From NCBI GenBank assembly GCA_034770075.1, contig CM068386.1:84603265-84667264 (forward strand): a stretch of 64,000 nt of DNA. The letters are read 5' to 3'. The notes under the pieces are model-generated. The model was not told the DNA's origin, searched no databases, and saw only the letters and a list, made by a program, of their open reading frames with translations. Each line of letters starts with the position of its first letter. The first letter of the stretch is position 1. The translations under genes and the position numbers were made by a program. Origin of the DNA: Aralia elata (taxonomy: Eukaryota > Streptophyta > Magnoliopsida > Apiales > Araliaceae). Positions 1 through 10,205 of this stretch are shown one piece after another.

Positions 1-410
1 ATTCCTTAGCGAGCCACGTTCAGTGAACTTATTCTCTAATAAGCACATACATACTTGCTTTAGTGTCTCTACACAAATGATTATGAGATCAATCATTCTC
101 TTCCTAAGAGCAAGCAACGTATGTACTAATTTATCCGGATTCACTAATCCGCAATTTAGTAATCCAACGATTAGGAACAATTTTAGTTTGTGAGCTATCT
201 AGAATTTAGATCTCATTAGCATGATCACCATCATGATTCTAAAAGCATTGCTCAAAACTATGGGTTTATCACATTTAATATAACAGCACCATGTAGATAA
301 TCTAAAATGCCTTTTGAGAAAATCAATTCCCTTATTAATAAATGAATAAGATTACAAAGTATATGCTACATCATATCAAATATGATTGGCTTGTGTGCAT
401 ACTACTTTCA
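1..410 (-). repeat. 3' LTR of copia A, partial
   Basis: This segment matches 7440-7849 with two substitutions that I can see (near positions 47 and 332). The internal side ends at 410, where the minus strand reads GTGGGATAT then TGAAAGTAG. That gives a short purine-rich tract followed by a TG start. About 1.4 kb of this LTR lies upstream of the window. Confidence 0.93.
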
Positions 411-424
411 ATATCCCACTTGCA

Positions 425-2301
425 CTAAAGCCAATCGCCATGGTATCTAATACCCATCTTCTCTAAGTGACGATCAAACTGTTGTTGAGTTAAAGCTTTA
501 GTAAATGGATCTGCAATGTTGTCTTGAGAGTCCACACGCTCCAAGGTGACATCTCCTCTTTCAATGATCTCTCTAATCAAATGAAACCGCCGCAACACGT
601 GTTTGGATTTCTGATGAGACCTGGGTTCCTTAGCCTGCGCAACAGCTCCATTGTTGTCACAGAATAAAGGTACTGCTCCTCTAATGCTAGGAACCACTCA
701 AAGTTCAGTTATGAACTTCTTCATCCAAACAGCTTCCTTTGCAGCTTCACTTGCAGCTATGTACTCTGCCTCTGTCACTGAATCAGCAACTGTTTGCTGC
801 TTGGAACTTTTCCAACTCACTACGCCACCGTTTAAGGTAAACACGTACCCTGAAATGGATTTACTGTCATCTTGGTCCGTTTGAAAACTTGAGTCTGTAT
901 AGCCCTCTAGTTTCAATTCAGACCCACCGTAGACAAGAAATACATCCTTAGTTCTTCTCAAGTACTTTAGGATGTTTTTTACTGCCTTCCAGTGCTCTTC
1001 TCCTGGATTCGACTGATATCTGCTTGTTACACTAAGTGTATGAGCGACATCTGGTCTAGTACATATCATACCGTACATGATAGATCCTATTGCGGAAGCA
1101 TAAGGAATCTTACTCATCCGGTCTCTCTCCTCAGGTGTCCTGTTTCTTGGAGAGATGTATTTCATGGCTCATCGGCATGAGACCTCTTTTGGAATCTTCC
1201 ATGCTAAACTTCTTTAGCATCGAATCAATGTACTTTCCTTGGGTCAAGCCTAGCATCCTTTTAGATCTATCTCTATAGATCTTTATCCCCAAAATATAGG
1301 ATGCCTCACCCAAGTTCTTCATGGAGAAGTGTTTAGATAACCAAATTTTGATCGACTGTAGCATAGGAACATCATTCCCTATCAGTAATCTGTCATCAAC
1401 ATATAATATAAGGAATGAAGCAGCGCTCCCACTAACCTTCTTGTACACACAAGGTTCATCCACATTTTTGATAAAATCAAACCTTTTGATTATCTCATCA
1501 AAACGGATGATCCATCTTCGAGAAGCTTGCTTCAACCCATAAATGGATCGTTGTAGCTTACAGACTTGGTTTGTTCCAACCGTTGAAATAAAACCCTCTG
1601 GCTGTATCATATATACATTCTCCTCAAGCTCTCCATTGAGGAAGGTTGTTTTCACGTCCATTTGCCAGATCTCGTAGTCATAATAAGCTGCAATCGCAAG
1701 CAAAATCCGAATAGACTTGAGCATAGCTACTGGTGAGAAGGTTTCATCATAGTCAACTCCTTGTCTTTGTTTGAAACCTTTTGCAACCAGTCGGGCCTTA
1801 TAGGTCTCTACCTTGTCGTCCGCTCCAGTCTTTCTCTTAAAAAACCCATTTACACCCAATAGGCTTAATGCCCTCAGGTGGTGAAACCAAAGTCCATACT
1901 TGGTTTTCATACATGGAGCCCATCTCGGATTTCATGGCTTCTAGCCATTTCTCTGAGTCTTCACTACTCATAGCCTCTTCATAAGTCAATGGATCATCAT
2001 CTTCTATGATGTGTACCTCATCATCATCATCTATGATGAATCCATACCTCTCAGGTATCTTCGGTACTCTTCCAGATTTACGAATAGGTAGTGGTACAGT
2101 AGGTTCTTCTACTTGGTCAGGTACCTGACTTTGATCCGTAGTATTTTGTGGTTCTTGAACTTCTTCAAGATATATCTTACTCCCACTGACCCCTTCAAGG
2201 ATAAACTCCTTTTCCAAGAAGGCGGCATGTTTCGCAACAAACACTTTTTGATCAGTAGGATGATAGAAATAATACCCTGATGCTTCTTTAGGGTATCCCA
2301 C
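425..2301 (-). pseudogene. copia A pol remnant: reverse transcriptase and RNase H
   Basis: Minus-strand translation gives the copia reverse transcriptase block, including ARLVAKGF, the WQMDVKTTFLNGEL segment, YGLKQASR and the catalytic-site core ILYVDD. It then runs through CTRPDVAH, the TEAEY segment and CDNNGA of RNase H to a natural end at 425 (HGDWL stop). The frame is lost near 1840 (after GCKWVF) and again near 1131-1165. A TGA interrupts the RNase H between FITEL and VVPSI at about 698-700. The enzyme would normally act in virus-like particles to copy element RNA, but this copy can make only fragments. The reading is secure; no intact product is expected. Confidence 0.9.
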
Positions 2302-3470
2302 AAATCTACATTTGTCGGATCTAGTCTTCAGCTTATCATGCTCAAACCTTTTGACATAAGCTGGACAACCCCAAGTCTTAACATGCTTAAGATTTGGTTT
2401 CCTCCCTATCCATATCTCATATAGAGTCTTTGAAACGGATTTGGTAGGTACCTTGTTAAGTATGTATGCAGCCGATTATAGGGCATAACCCCAGAAGGAT
2501 ATTGGAAGGTCGGTAAAACTCATCATGGAACGAACCATGTCCAACAATGTTCGATTTCTCCTTTCAGATACACCATTCAACTGTGGCGTTCCTGGTGGAG
2601 TCCATTATGAGATTATACGATTTTCTTTGAGACAATTGAGAAACTCATTGGTCAAATATTCCCCTCCTCCATCCGATCGAAGAATTTTAATACTTTTACC
2701 AGTTTGTTTCTCTACTTCACTTCTGAATTCTTTGAACTTTTTAAACGATTCAGATTTGTATTTCATTAAATACACATATCCAAATCTAGAATGATCATCA
2801 GTGAAAATAATAAAATAAGAATACCCTCCTCGTGCACTCGTTGTCATAGGTCCACATACGTATGTGTGTACCAACGCTAACAACTCTGTAACTCTTTCTC
2901 CTTTTCCACTAAAAGGAGATTTAGTCATTTTACCCATGAGACAAGATTCACAAGTTGGATATGATTCGTAATCAGATAGCTCTAAAAGTCCATCTTTATG
3001 CAACTTGGATAATCTTGTTTCATTGATATGACCGAGTCTACAGTGCCACATAAAGGTATAATTAACATCATCTCTTTTCCTTTTCTTAGTTTGTTCAATT
3101 TGAAGTATATTTTCATGCAAGTCAAGTATGTAAAGTCCATTCAGTAAATTGCCAACACCATATAAAATATTTTTATTATAAATAGAACAACTGTTGTTCT
3201 TTATTATAATATCAAAACCATCCATATCCAATACAGAAATTGAAATAATGTTTCTAATGAGTGTTGGAACATAATAACAGTTATTTAAACTAATGAACTT
3301 GCCCGAAGGCAGTGCTAAACAATAAGTCCCTACAGCCAATGCAGCAACCTTTGCTCCATTTCCTACTCGTAGGACGACTTCATCCTTGTTCAGCTTCCTA
3401 CTTCTACTTAATCCCTGCATATTATTCAATATGTGAGAACTACAGCCGGTATCCAATACCTAAGTAGAAT
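2302..3470 (-). pseudogene. copia A pol remnant: protease and integrase
   Basis: The aspartic protease core LDTGCSSH is near 3440-3457, just after a TAG (3460-3462) where a Trp codon is expected before VLDTGC. The GAG-pre-integrase zinc region follows (WHCRLGH, then CESCLMGK), then the integrase core with FTDDHSR and SDGGGEY. A TAA sits at about 2605 within the integrase, and another in-frame stop lies near 2475 in the GYAL...AAY segment. Translation continues beyond each stop in the same frame with good family similarity, so these are point mutations and not wrong frame choices. Integrase would insert the cDNA; this copy is inactive. Confidence 0.88.
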
Positions 3471-4354
3471 TTTGACTTTCAGAAAAATTAATTTCAATCA
3501 TGAACAAACCTAGATCGGAAGTCGAAGCTTCTCCAAGCTTCTTTTGGTCCGTAAGATACTCCTTGCAGTTTCTCTTCCAATGTCCCGGCTTATTGCAATG
3601 GTAGCAAATTCCCTTGCTATCTGGATCAGGTTTCTTATTATCCTTTCTCTTCGCCTTGCCCTTAGCCTTATTGTTTTTCTTCTTTTCAGAAGATACCTTG
3701 GGCCTCTTCCCTTTCTTGGAAGAATCATCCACTAGTAAGACTTGGTTCTTGTTGGATGAGAAGTGACCTTTAGCAGTTTTCAACATGTTAAGTAACTCAG
3801 GCAAGCTGACGTCCAACTTATTCATGTGAAAATTCACAACAAATTGTGACAAGATGTCCGGGAGTGACTGCAAGATCAAATCTTGGCTTAACTCCCCATC
3901 CATCACGAACCCAAGTTGTCCAAGTTGTTCAATCAGATTGATCATCTTAAGGACATGAGTCTCAACAGCAGTGCCCTCGGTCATACGAGATCGGAAGAGC
4001 TCCTTAGATATCTGATATCTAGCTAGCAGTCCTACTTTGCTCACCATACAACTCTTTGAGGTGCAACAATATAGTAGGAGCATCCATAGTTTCATGCTAA
4101 CGCTGAAGCTCGTTACTCATGGATGCGAGCATGATGCATTGAGCCAAGATTGCATCATCTTGCCACTTTCTAAAAGTAGCAATCTCTTCCTCAGAGGCTA
4201 TTTTTGCAACACTTGCAGGGACTGGCGAATTTAGGACATAAGAAATCTTTTCAGTAGTGAGAACAATTCTCAGATTCCTTAACCAGTCCGTGTAATTCGG
4301 TCCGGTCAATTTGTTAGCATCAAGTATGCTACGCAGTGATAGTGAGTTTGACAT
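3471..4354 (-). pseudogene. copia A gag remnant with zinc knuckle
   Basis: Gag starts at ATG 4354 with a typical copia N-terminus (MSNSLSLRSILDANKL, then LTGPNYTDWLRNLR). A TAG at 4097-4099 interrupts it after SNELQR. The expected continuation (HETMDAPTILLHLKELYGE) reads in the same frame to about 4025, then the sequence shifts frame into ARYQISKELFRSRM. The C-terminal part has a Lys-rich linker and a CCHC zinc knuckle, CYHCNKPGHWKRNC, near 3570-3610. It would package element RNA in particles. It carries one nonsense and one frameshift lesion. Confidence 0.88.
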
Positions 4355-4552
4355 TTTTTAAATTCTGCATGTGAAATAGACAACATTTTAGCATTCATTC
4401 ATTTAATTAATTACCAAAATAAATTAGGTCTTTATTTAAATTGGTATCTCCCACTATTTTCATCAAACTATATTACCCTCAATATATAGTTCGGCAAATC
4501 TAATTAAAGTTTTGCTAGTGAGATTAAGGACCTCATTTCAAATGTATATAGC

Positions 4553-4845
4553 CTTGTGGTGACACAACAAACGATATATAAATAAATAGGTAAACAACTA
4601 TTGTCAATTACATCACTATGTAACTCCTTTTATTTTGCCTCTTAGATTATTTTGATCAAGTGGTGACACATCCGAATCAAAATTATCCAAGTTAAGTCCA
4701 ACCTAGCACTTCCATATATTCGAAAGAAAAACACTGTCCTTGTGGTGACACAACAAAACAACATCATTCAGTCTATTTATAAGCATCAAATGTGATAAAG
4801 CAACAACTTAAATATTTAATACTTGTCTTGTGGTGACACAACAAA
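4553..4845 (-). repeat. spaced direct repeats in the copia A leader
   Basis: CTTGTGGTGACACAACAAA occurs exactly at 4553-4571, 4739-4757 and 4827-4845. A shortened relative (AAGTGGTGACACA) ends at about 4670. The spacing is irregular (186 and 88 bp). Confidence 0.9.
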
Positions 4846-5787
4846 CTCATATTAAACATTTAATACTCTATTGCTTTACCATGCTAGAAGGCGACGTTCG
4901 ATATTCCAAATATCTTTGAACGCTTAGGACTTAATATAATTTCTTTGAGGGGTTTATAATTATTAGTCTCATCTTGTTTAGCGCGCATGCACATATATAT
5001 ATAAAATACGCGTCATATTATTTTACATGCGAAGCATGTTTGATAATATATAATATATATAGTAAGCATTCAAATATAGAATATTATATTCTATCCGGAT
5101 TGATTATGGACTTTTATTCTAGTTTGGTTCACTAGAGCCACCAAGTGAACCAAAAGGTCAAACCTAGGGTGCAAGAATAAAATTTAAATATAACTATTAC
5201 ATTTAAACCCGGGCTCCAATACAAACGGGTCTTCAAGCGCTCCTTGCTCCTTTGTCTCCAATTCTTCAAAAATTAATTCTAACTATTCCTATTACATAAA
5301 CTATTTACTATAAATAGAAACCTTGATCAGCAGTTAAGGGGAAGTACATAGGAGGGAGATAGAATTTACATTAAGAAAAATTAGAGAAGACGAGGTACGC
5401 AGACCCCATTTATAAAAAACTCATACATTCAAGCATCCACTAAAATAAATCCAATCACACATTGGTCAATAGTCGATAATCAATCCCTATTTATTATCAT
5501 ACATATCTCTATATGTATCAATAAATAACATTCATCTCATGAATAATAAATCCATTCCATATATGCATTGATATCAATTAATGGGCAAAAGTTTTGCTAC
5601 TATTTAGTTTTGAAACAAAATAAACTCTTTTATTTTAATCAAAAACCAAATCCAAATTAAACTGCTTTAATTTTAGCAATCTGAAATCTTATTTCAGATA
5701 AAATAAACATCTTTATTTTAAACTTATATCAATTAAATAAACCATTTATTTCAATTGAAGGAAAAAAAAATTCGGATTCTGCTAGTC

Positions 5788-5908
5788 GGCGCAGCTGCGC
5801 CCAGAATGAACTGGACAACGGCGCAGCTGCGCTGCTCCCCAGAAAAAAACGATTCTGAGTTTCGGCGCAGCTGCGCTCCAGAATGAACTGGAGGTGGCGC
5901 AGCTGCGC
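5788..5908. repeat. cluster of four GGCGCAGCTGCGC boxes
   Basis: The 13-mer GGCGCAGCTGCGC occurs at 5788-5800, 5820-5832, 5864-5876 and 5896-5908. Its core GCGCAGCTGCGC is a perfect 12-bp palindrome. Two of the boxes are followed by or overlap CCAGAATGAACTGGA. The GC content contrasts sharply with the AT-rich surroundings. Confidence 0.92.
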
Positions 5909-6013
5909 CGTGTCGCTGATTCAAAATTTTTTTTATTCTGCCCAAAAATTTTGATCCAATCGCATATCAAGCATATATGGAATCATCAAAATCGATAATT
6001 AGCACAAGATTAG

Positions 6014-6025
6014 GCTCTGATACCA
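6014..6025 (-). promoter_or_regulatory. primer-binding site of copia A
   Basis: The minus strand reads TGGTATCAGAGC, complementary to the 3' end of plant initiator-Met tRNA. It lies one base inside the LTR end at 6027. It primes minus-strand cDNA synthesis. Confidence 0.93.
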
Positions 6026-6026
6026 C

Positions 6027-7849
6027 TGTTAGGTTTGTATATAGCGCGAACATGCAATCAAATTACATAAACAGTACGGAAGTACGATAAAATCATATTT
6101 TAAAATTTTATACAAACCATCACCAAGATCAATCCTTGTGCTCAATTAACGATATTAACAAAAGAGAAAGAGAATAAGAATTATACCCTCGTAGAACAAA
6201 GCTTCCTTGGGTACAAGTTCAACTCCTAGTCCTTCGTGTTCTCCTCGAATGCTACAGTGTGATTCCTTCCTTTGATCAACGTTAGCCACCCAAGTGTTTG
6301 GCCTCTAGAGGTGATCCACCAAGGAAGAACAAGTATTCAAGAAGTTGGGTATTTGGCAAAACCCTAGTTTCTATCTCTATAGAAATTATAAGTACTCTCC
6401 ACAATCTAATGCAAGAATGTATAACCCTAATCTATGATAAGACCCCTCTTACTTATAGATGTAGGAATAACCCTTCCCTAAACTATTTAGGATTAGGGTT
6501 TGTATTATAATTAAACTCCTTTAATTAATAATGCTCCTAATCCAATTAGGAATCCATGGGAGAGTACTTCTATTAATTAATTTCCAATCCCTATTAGGAA
6601 TTAAATAATAGTAAAAGTAATAATAATAATAAGACTCCTCTTATTAATTTATATTTAATATTTTCAAAATATTAAATAATAAATATTAAGTTATTTAATT
6701 TATTCTATCTCCATAGAGTAAATTAAATATACTTAACTTATTATTACAATTATGCCATTTACTTCTTAAATAAATATTTTTCCTTTTTGCGGTGTGACCC
6801 TTTAGGTTCTCCATATTAAACCGGTTGTAAATAAATCAATTAGAACAATTCTAATCTTATTTAAATAAATAAATTAAACTGTTTAATTCATTTAAATAAA
6901 TAATATTTATTCTACAATAAGGGTAAGCCCCCTTAGCGATCAACGACTTTCCAGATAATATAGATTTCAACATTAATCACAAAAGAACCTTTTAGTGAAT
7001 AGTTACCGTACAATTCAATCCTTCTACCATACAATGTCCCAATTAAATATAAGACATGAATTTACTGTCAAGTCTTATTTTATTTAATTATATGTATTTC
7101 GGTTCCCAAATGCACAACTCTAATTAATGCAAATTAGAAACTCCTTTCTAATTTCATTCTGCCTTGGCCAAGGACTACTAAGTTATCATTTATCGAATCA
7201 CATAGGACATTCACATCTTTTACTAGACGAGGTAGATTCTTTGTTGATCATTCACCTATCTCCATGTATAACTAATTATACTCAATCATATCCTTTGATA
7301 TACCCACAAGGTCTTAAGGGACATGTCAAAGTATAACTCATCATACACAAGATACTATGATGATCTTAAGTCCAAGGATCACTTGTACAAATATCACTAT
7401 AGGAATTCCTATTGACGGGCGAGTAAAACTCCATTAGGTATTCCTTAGCGAGCCACGTTCAGTGAACTTATTCTCTAATAAGCACCTACATACTTGCTTT
7501 AGTGTCTCTACACAAATGATTATGAGATCAATCATTCTCTTCCTAAGAGCAAGCAACGTATGTACTAATTTATCCGGATTCACTAATCCGCAATTTAGTA
7601 ATCCAACGATTAGGAACAATTTTAGTTTGTGAGCTATCTAGAATTTAGATCTCATTAGCATGATCACCATCATGATTCTAAAAGCATTGCTCAAAACTAT
7701 GGGTTTATCACATTTAATATAACAGCACCATGTAGATAATCTAAAATGCCTTTTGAGAAAATCAATTCCTTTATTAATAAATGAATAAGATTACAAAGTA
7801 TATGCTACATCATATCAAATATGATTGGCTTGTGTGCATACTACTTTCA
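6027..7849 (-). repeat. 5' LTR of copia A (1823 bp)
   Basis: The plus strand runs from TGTTAGGTTTGTA (6027) to ...ACTACTTTCA (7849), giving TG...CA termini on both strands. Its last 410 bp match the left LTR. It should hold the promoter and polyadenylation signals, but I did not identify a convincing TATA box. Short ORFs inside it are chance. Confidence 0.93.
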
Positions 7850-10205
7850 TCCAGCACACCGAATTTATTAATCCAATAAGCTGAATTTTAAAATCCGGTA
7901 TCCTGAATAGAATGTAAAAGATGATAAGAAATAAACTCAAATCGAGTTTAAGTGTTAAGAGATGAATTTAGGAAATTTATTATTAAGATTAGAAGAAGAT
8001 AAAGAAGATTCAAAGAAGAATCTTAAAGAGTTATAAAGATAAGAATCCAGAGTTACCCGACTCTGATAATAAAGATGACGATTAATGATGAATAGACAAA
8101 GTCTATAAGACTAAAATCATAAAGAAAAATCATAATATAACATGATTAAAGGGAAAGATAAGAAGATCGTAAAACAAAACGATCATGAGATAGAAAAGAA
8201 TCGTACTATAACACGATTATAAGGAAGATCACAACGTGATCTGATTAAGACATGAAATGATAGATGATCAATCGAATGATAGAAAACTTTATAGCAGAAT
8301 TGTTGTACGAAAAAGGGTACTAGAAGATAGTACGAAGATAAAATTCAGAAGGAGTTATAAATGATGGAATACAGATTGAAAGTTCGTATTAAACAAAGAG
8401 CAAGATAAGATTAGGATTATGTGGGTTTTCAATGGAGGACTCATGTTAGTGGCTGAGTTGTACGATTCCTTGTATGGACGGAGAATTTGTGCTTGGTTTG
8501 AGAACCACTTAGCTTTCTATATCGATATAGTGGTTGAGTTGAACAATTCCTTGTATGGGCGGGCAATTTTGTGTTTGGTTTAACAACCGCTTAGCTTCCT
8601 ATATTGATTAGTGGCCGAGTTGACCAATTCCTTGTATGGACAGGGGATTGTGTTTAGTTCGACAACCACTTAGCTTCCTATATTGATAATCATTGAAACC
8701 TGATGTCGCGTTGTTTGCTATATGTATGTTAAGAAGGTGATTCTTTTCTCATGCATATAACAGATAAGTAGAGGATGTAAGGTTAGGAGCGAGTTCTTAA
8801 AACTCATACTTATGATAAGTTTGTGACTCATAATCATATGGTATATTTTTGAACCCCTAAGCGTATGGGCAGTCCTTGATCTGTTCTTGGACTACGTATT
8901 GCTAGGACAAGTTCCTAAACTCATATTATTGTGGAAAGTTCATAAACTCATAACGTGTGGTAAGTTTGATGAACTATACTGGGGTATAGAAAAGTTGTGT
9001 ATTGAGATCTGAGAAATTTTAGTATAGTAGAATTTAAGGATGATATAAATAGATAGAATTATTAAGCAATGGAGCATTGAAGAAAAAATTGGAGTTGATG
9101 GAGGAAGCGTAGGTATTCCAAATCTTCTAGCTATGCTAGATTTCGAATTTATTGACATCGTACTGATAATTGCACTTTTGTGTTTTCAAAAAATATGTTG
9201 GATCAATTTTTGAACCAACAAGTTTTAAAAAAGGTCCTATGATTCATATGTCTATGTTATTTGTTTCAGCTAGGCAAAATGATTTGAAATTATCAAAATG
9301 TATTTTTATATCATTAATGCATTTTGTGCAGAGATGATAAACGATGAAGTCATCAATGCAGATTAACCTAGTGTTGGATGTGATCTAAGGATCGTCAGCC
9401 CACTATGGTATGATGTAGTATGACAAAGTCACAAAATGACGGAATCCTCAACGGACTGTAGAGACAGTGCGGTATCATGACGTCATAAAATAATTTTTGG
9501 TTTTCTTTAAACCATGAGAAAGTATGCCAATTGATTTGGCTAAAATAATTCAATTGATGTCCGAAGCGTTAATAAAAGTCTAAGTTATTTGATTCGGGTA
9601 GACAAATGTTGAAATATATTTATGAAAATTCAAGCATTATTTGAGAATCTAAGCCCAAATCAAATTGTTTTGGTGCAGAATTTTACAGTAAGTCTGAGGT
9701 GAACAACCCTATATTAGGGTATTTGATGTCAGAAAAAGATCCCGACTGACCCATGAGGCAGTCAAGCAAACACATATAGTCGTTTGGCTAGAAAGTTGTG
9801 CACAACATCAGAGTACAAAAGGCTGATCACCTGGCGTACAAATTTTGTCTGCGAAAACTGGTAGAAATACTTAAGAACTCAGGACAAGTTCATGGTTTTT
9901 ATGACCCCTCAGACCGAAATGAAAAGTTTTCTTGAATTAACTTTTCATATTATTTATACTGTTTCACAGTTATTGAACAATTGTGAAGAATCCTGAATGA
10001 TAGTAAGATATAAACTCTTAGAGAGTAGCTATTGTAGAATGAGATGATAGAAGAGAAATCCTTAGAGGAGGAAAGAGAATTGTTTGCAAGACATTGAAAT
10101 GAAAATGTAAAAGTTAAGTTGAAAACCTAGTTCTGGTCAATAGAATGAGCAGAGAAATAAGTACGTTATAATTTCGAGGACGAAATTCTTAGAAGATGGG
10201 GTGAA
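7850..10205 (+). mobile_element. degenerate 3' internal region of a Ty3/gypsy element
   Basis: No long ORF survives. The right end is diagnostic: a segment reading TTTCGAGGACGAAATTC, then a purine-rich tract AAGATGGGGTGAA directly before TGTGACAACCCG. That is the usual pol end, polypurine tract and LTR start of plant chromovirus-type gypsy elements. Copia A abuts the left side at 7849. A three-unit 81-bp tandem repeat lies at 8450-8690. The identity of the part before about 10100 is inference from position. Confidence 0.6.
8450..8690. repeat. imperfect tandem repeat, 3 units of about 81 bp
   Basis: Units start at 8450, 8531 and 8612. Each begins TGG(C/T)(T/C)GAGTTG and contains ATTCCTTGTATGG and ACCACTTAGCTTCCTATAT, with small changes. 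Confidence 0.85.

Larger units (their letters stand above)
4355..6013 (-). other. copia A untranslated leader between PBS and gag
   Basis: This is a 1.66-kb non-coding leader with no supported gene. It contains a spaced direct repeat (CTTGTGGTGACACAACAAA, three exact copies between 4553 and 4845 plus a degenerate one near 4658-4675). It also holds a GC-rich cluster of four 13-bp palindromic boxes at 5788-5908. The rest is AT-rich. Packaging and dimerisation signals of LTR elements usually lie in this interval, but none is demonstrated here. Confidence 0.8.
1..7849 (-). mobile_element. Ty1/copia LTR retrotransposon (copia A), left end cut by window
   Basis: The element reads on the minus strand. 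Positions 1-410 match 7440-7849 almost base for base, so they are the same part of the two LTRs. On the minus strand the 5' LTR begins TGAAAGTAG (7849 downward) and ends in ...CCTAACA (6027). One base further on is a primer-binding site complementary to initiator-Met tRNA (6014-6025). The order gag, protease, integrase, reverse transcriptase, RNase H is copia-type. The coding region is broken by several stops and frameshifts, so the copy cannot encode its own proteins. The outer part of the 3' LTR and the left target duplication lie outside the window. I could not place the copia lineage confidently. Confidence 0.95.

Noticed and set aside
4553..5908. CRISPR-like array in the copia A leader
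   Set aside because: Repeats are few, irregularly spaced, in a plant retrotransposon leader, and of two unrelated kinds.
7127..7336. 69-residue ORF in the copia A LTR
   Set aside because: LTR-internal chance ORF; the equivalent LTR of other copia elements is non-coding.
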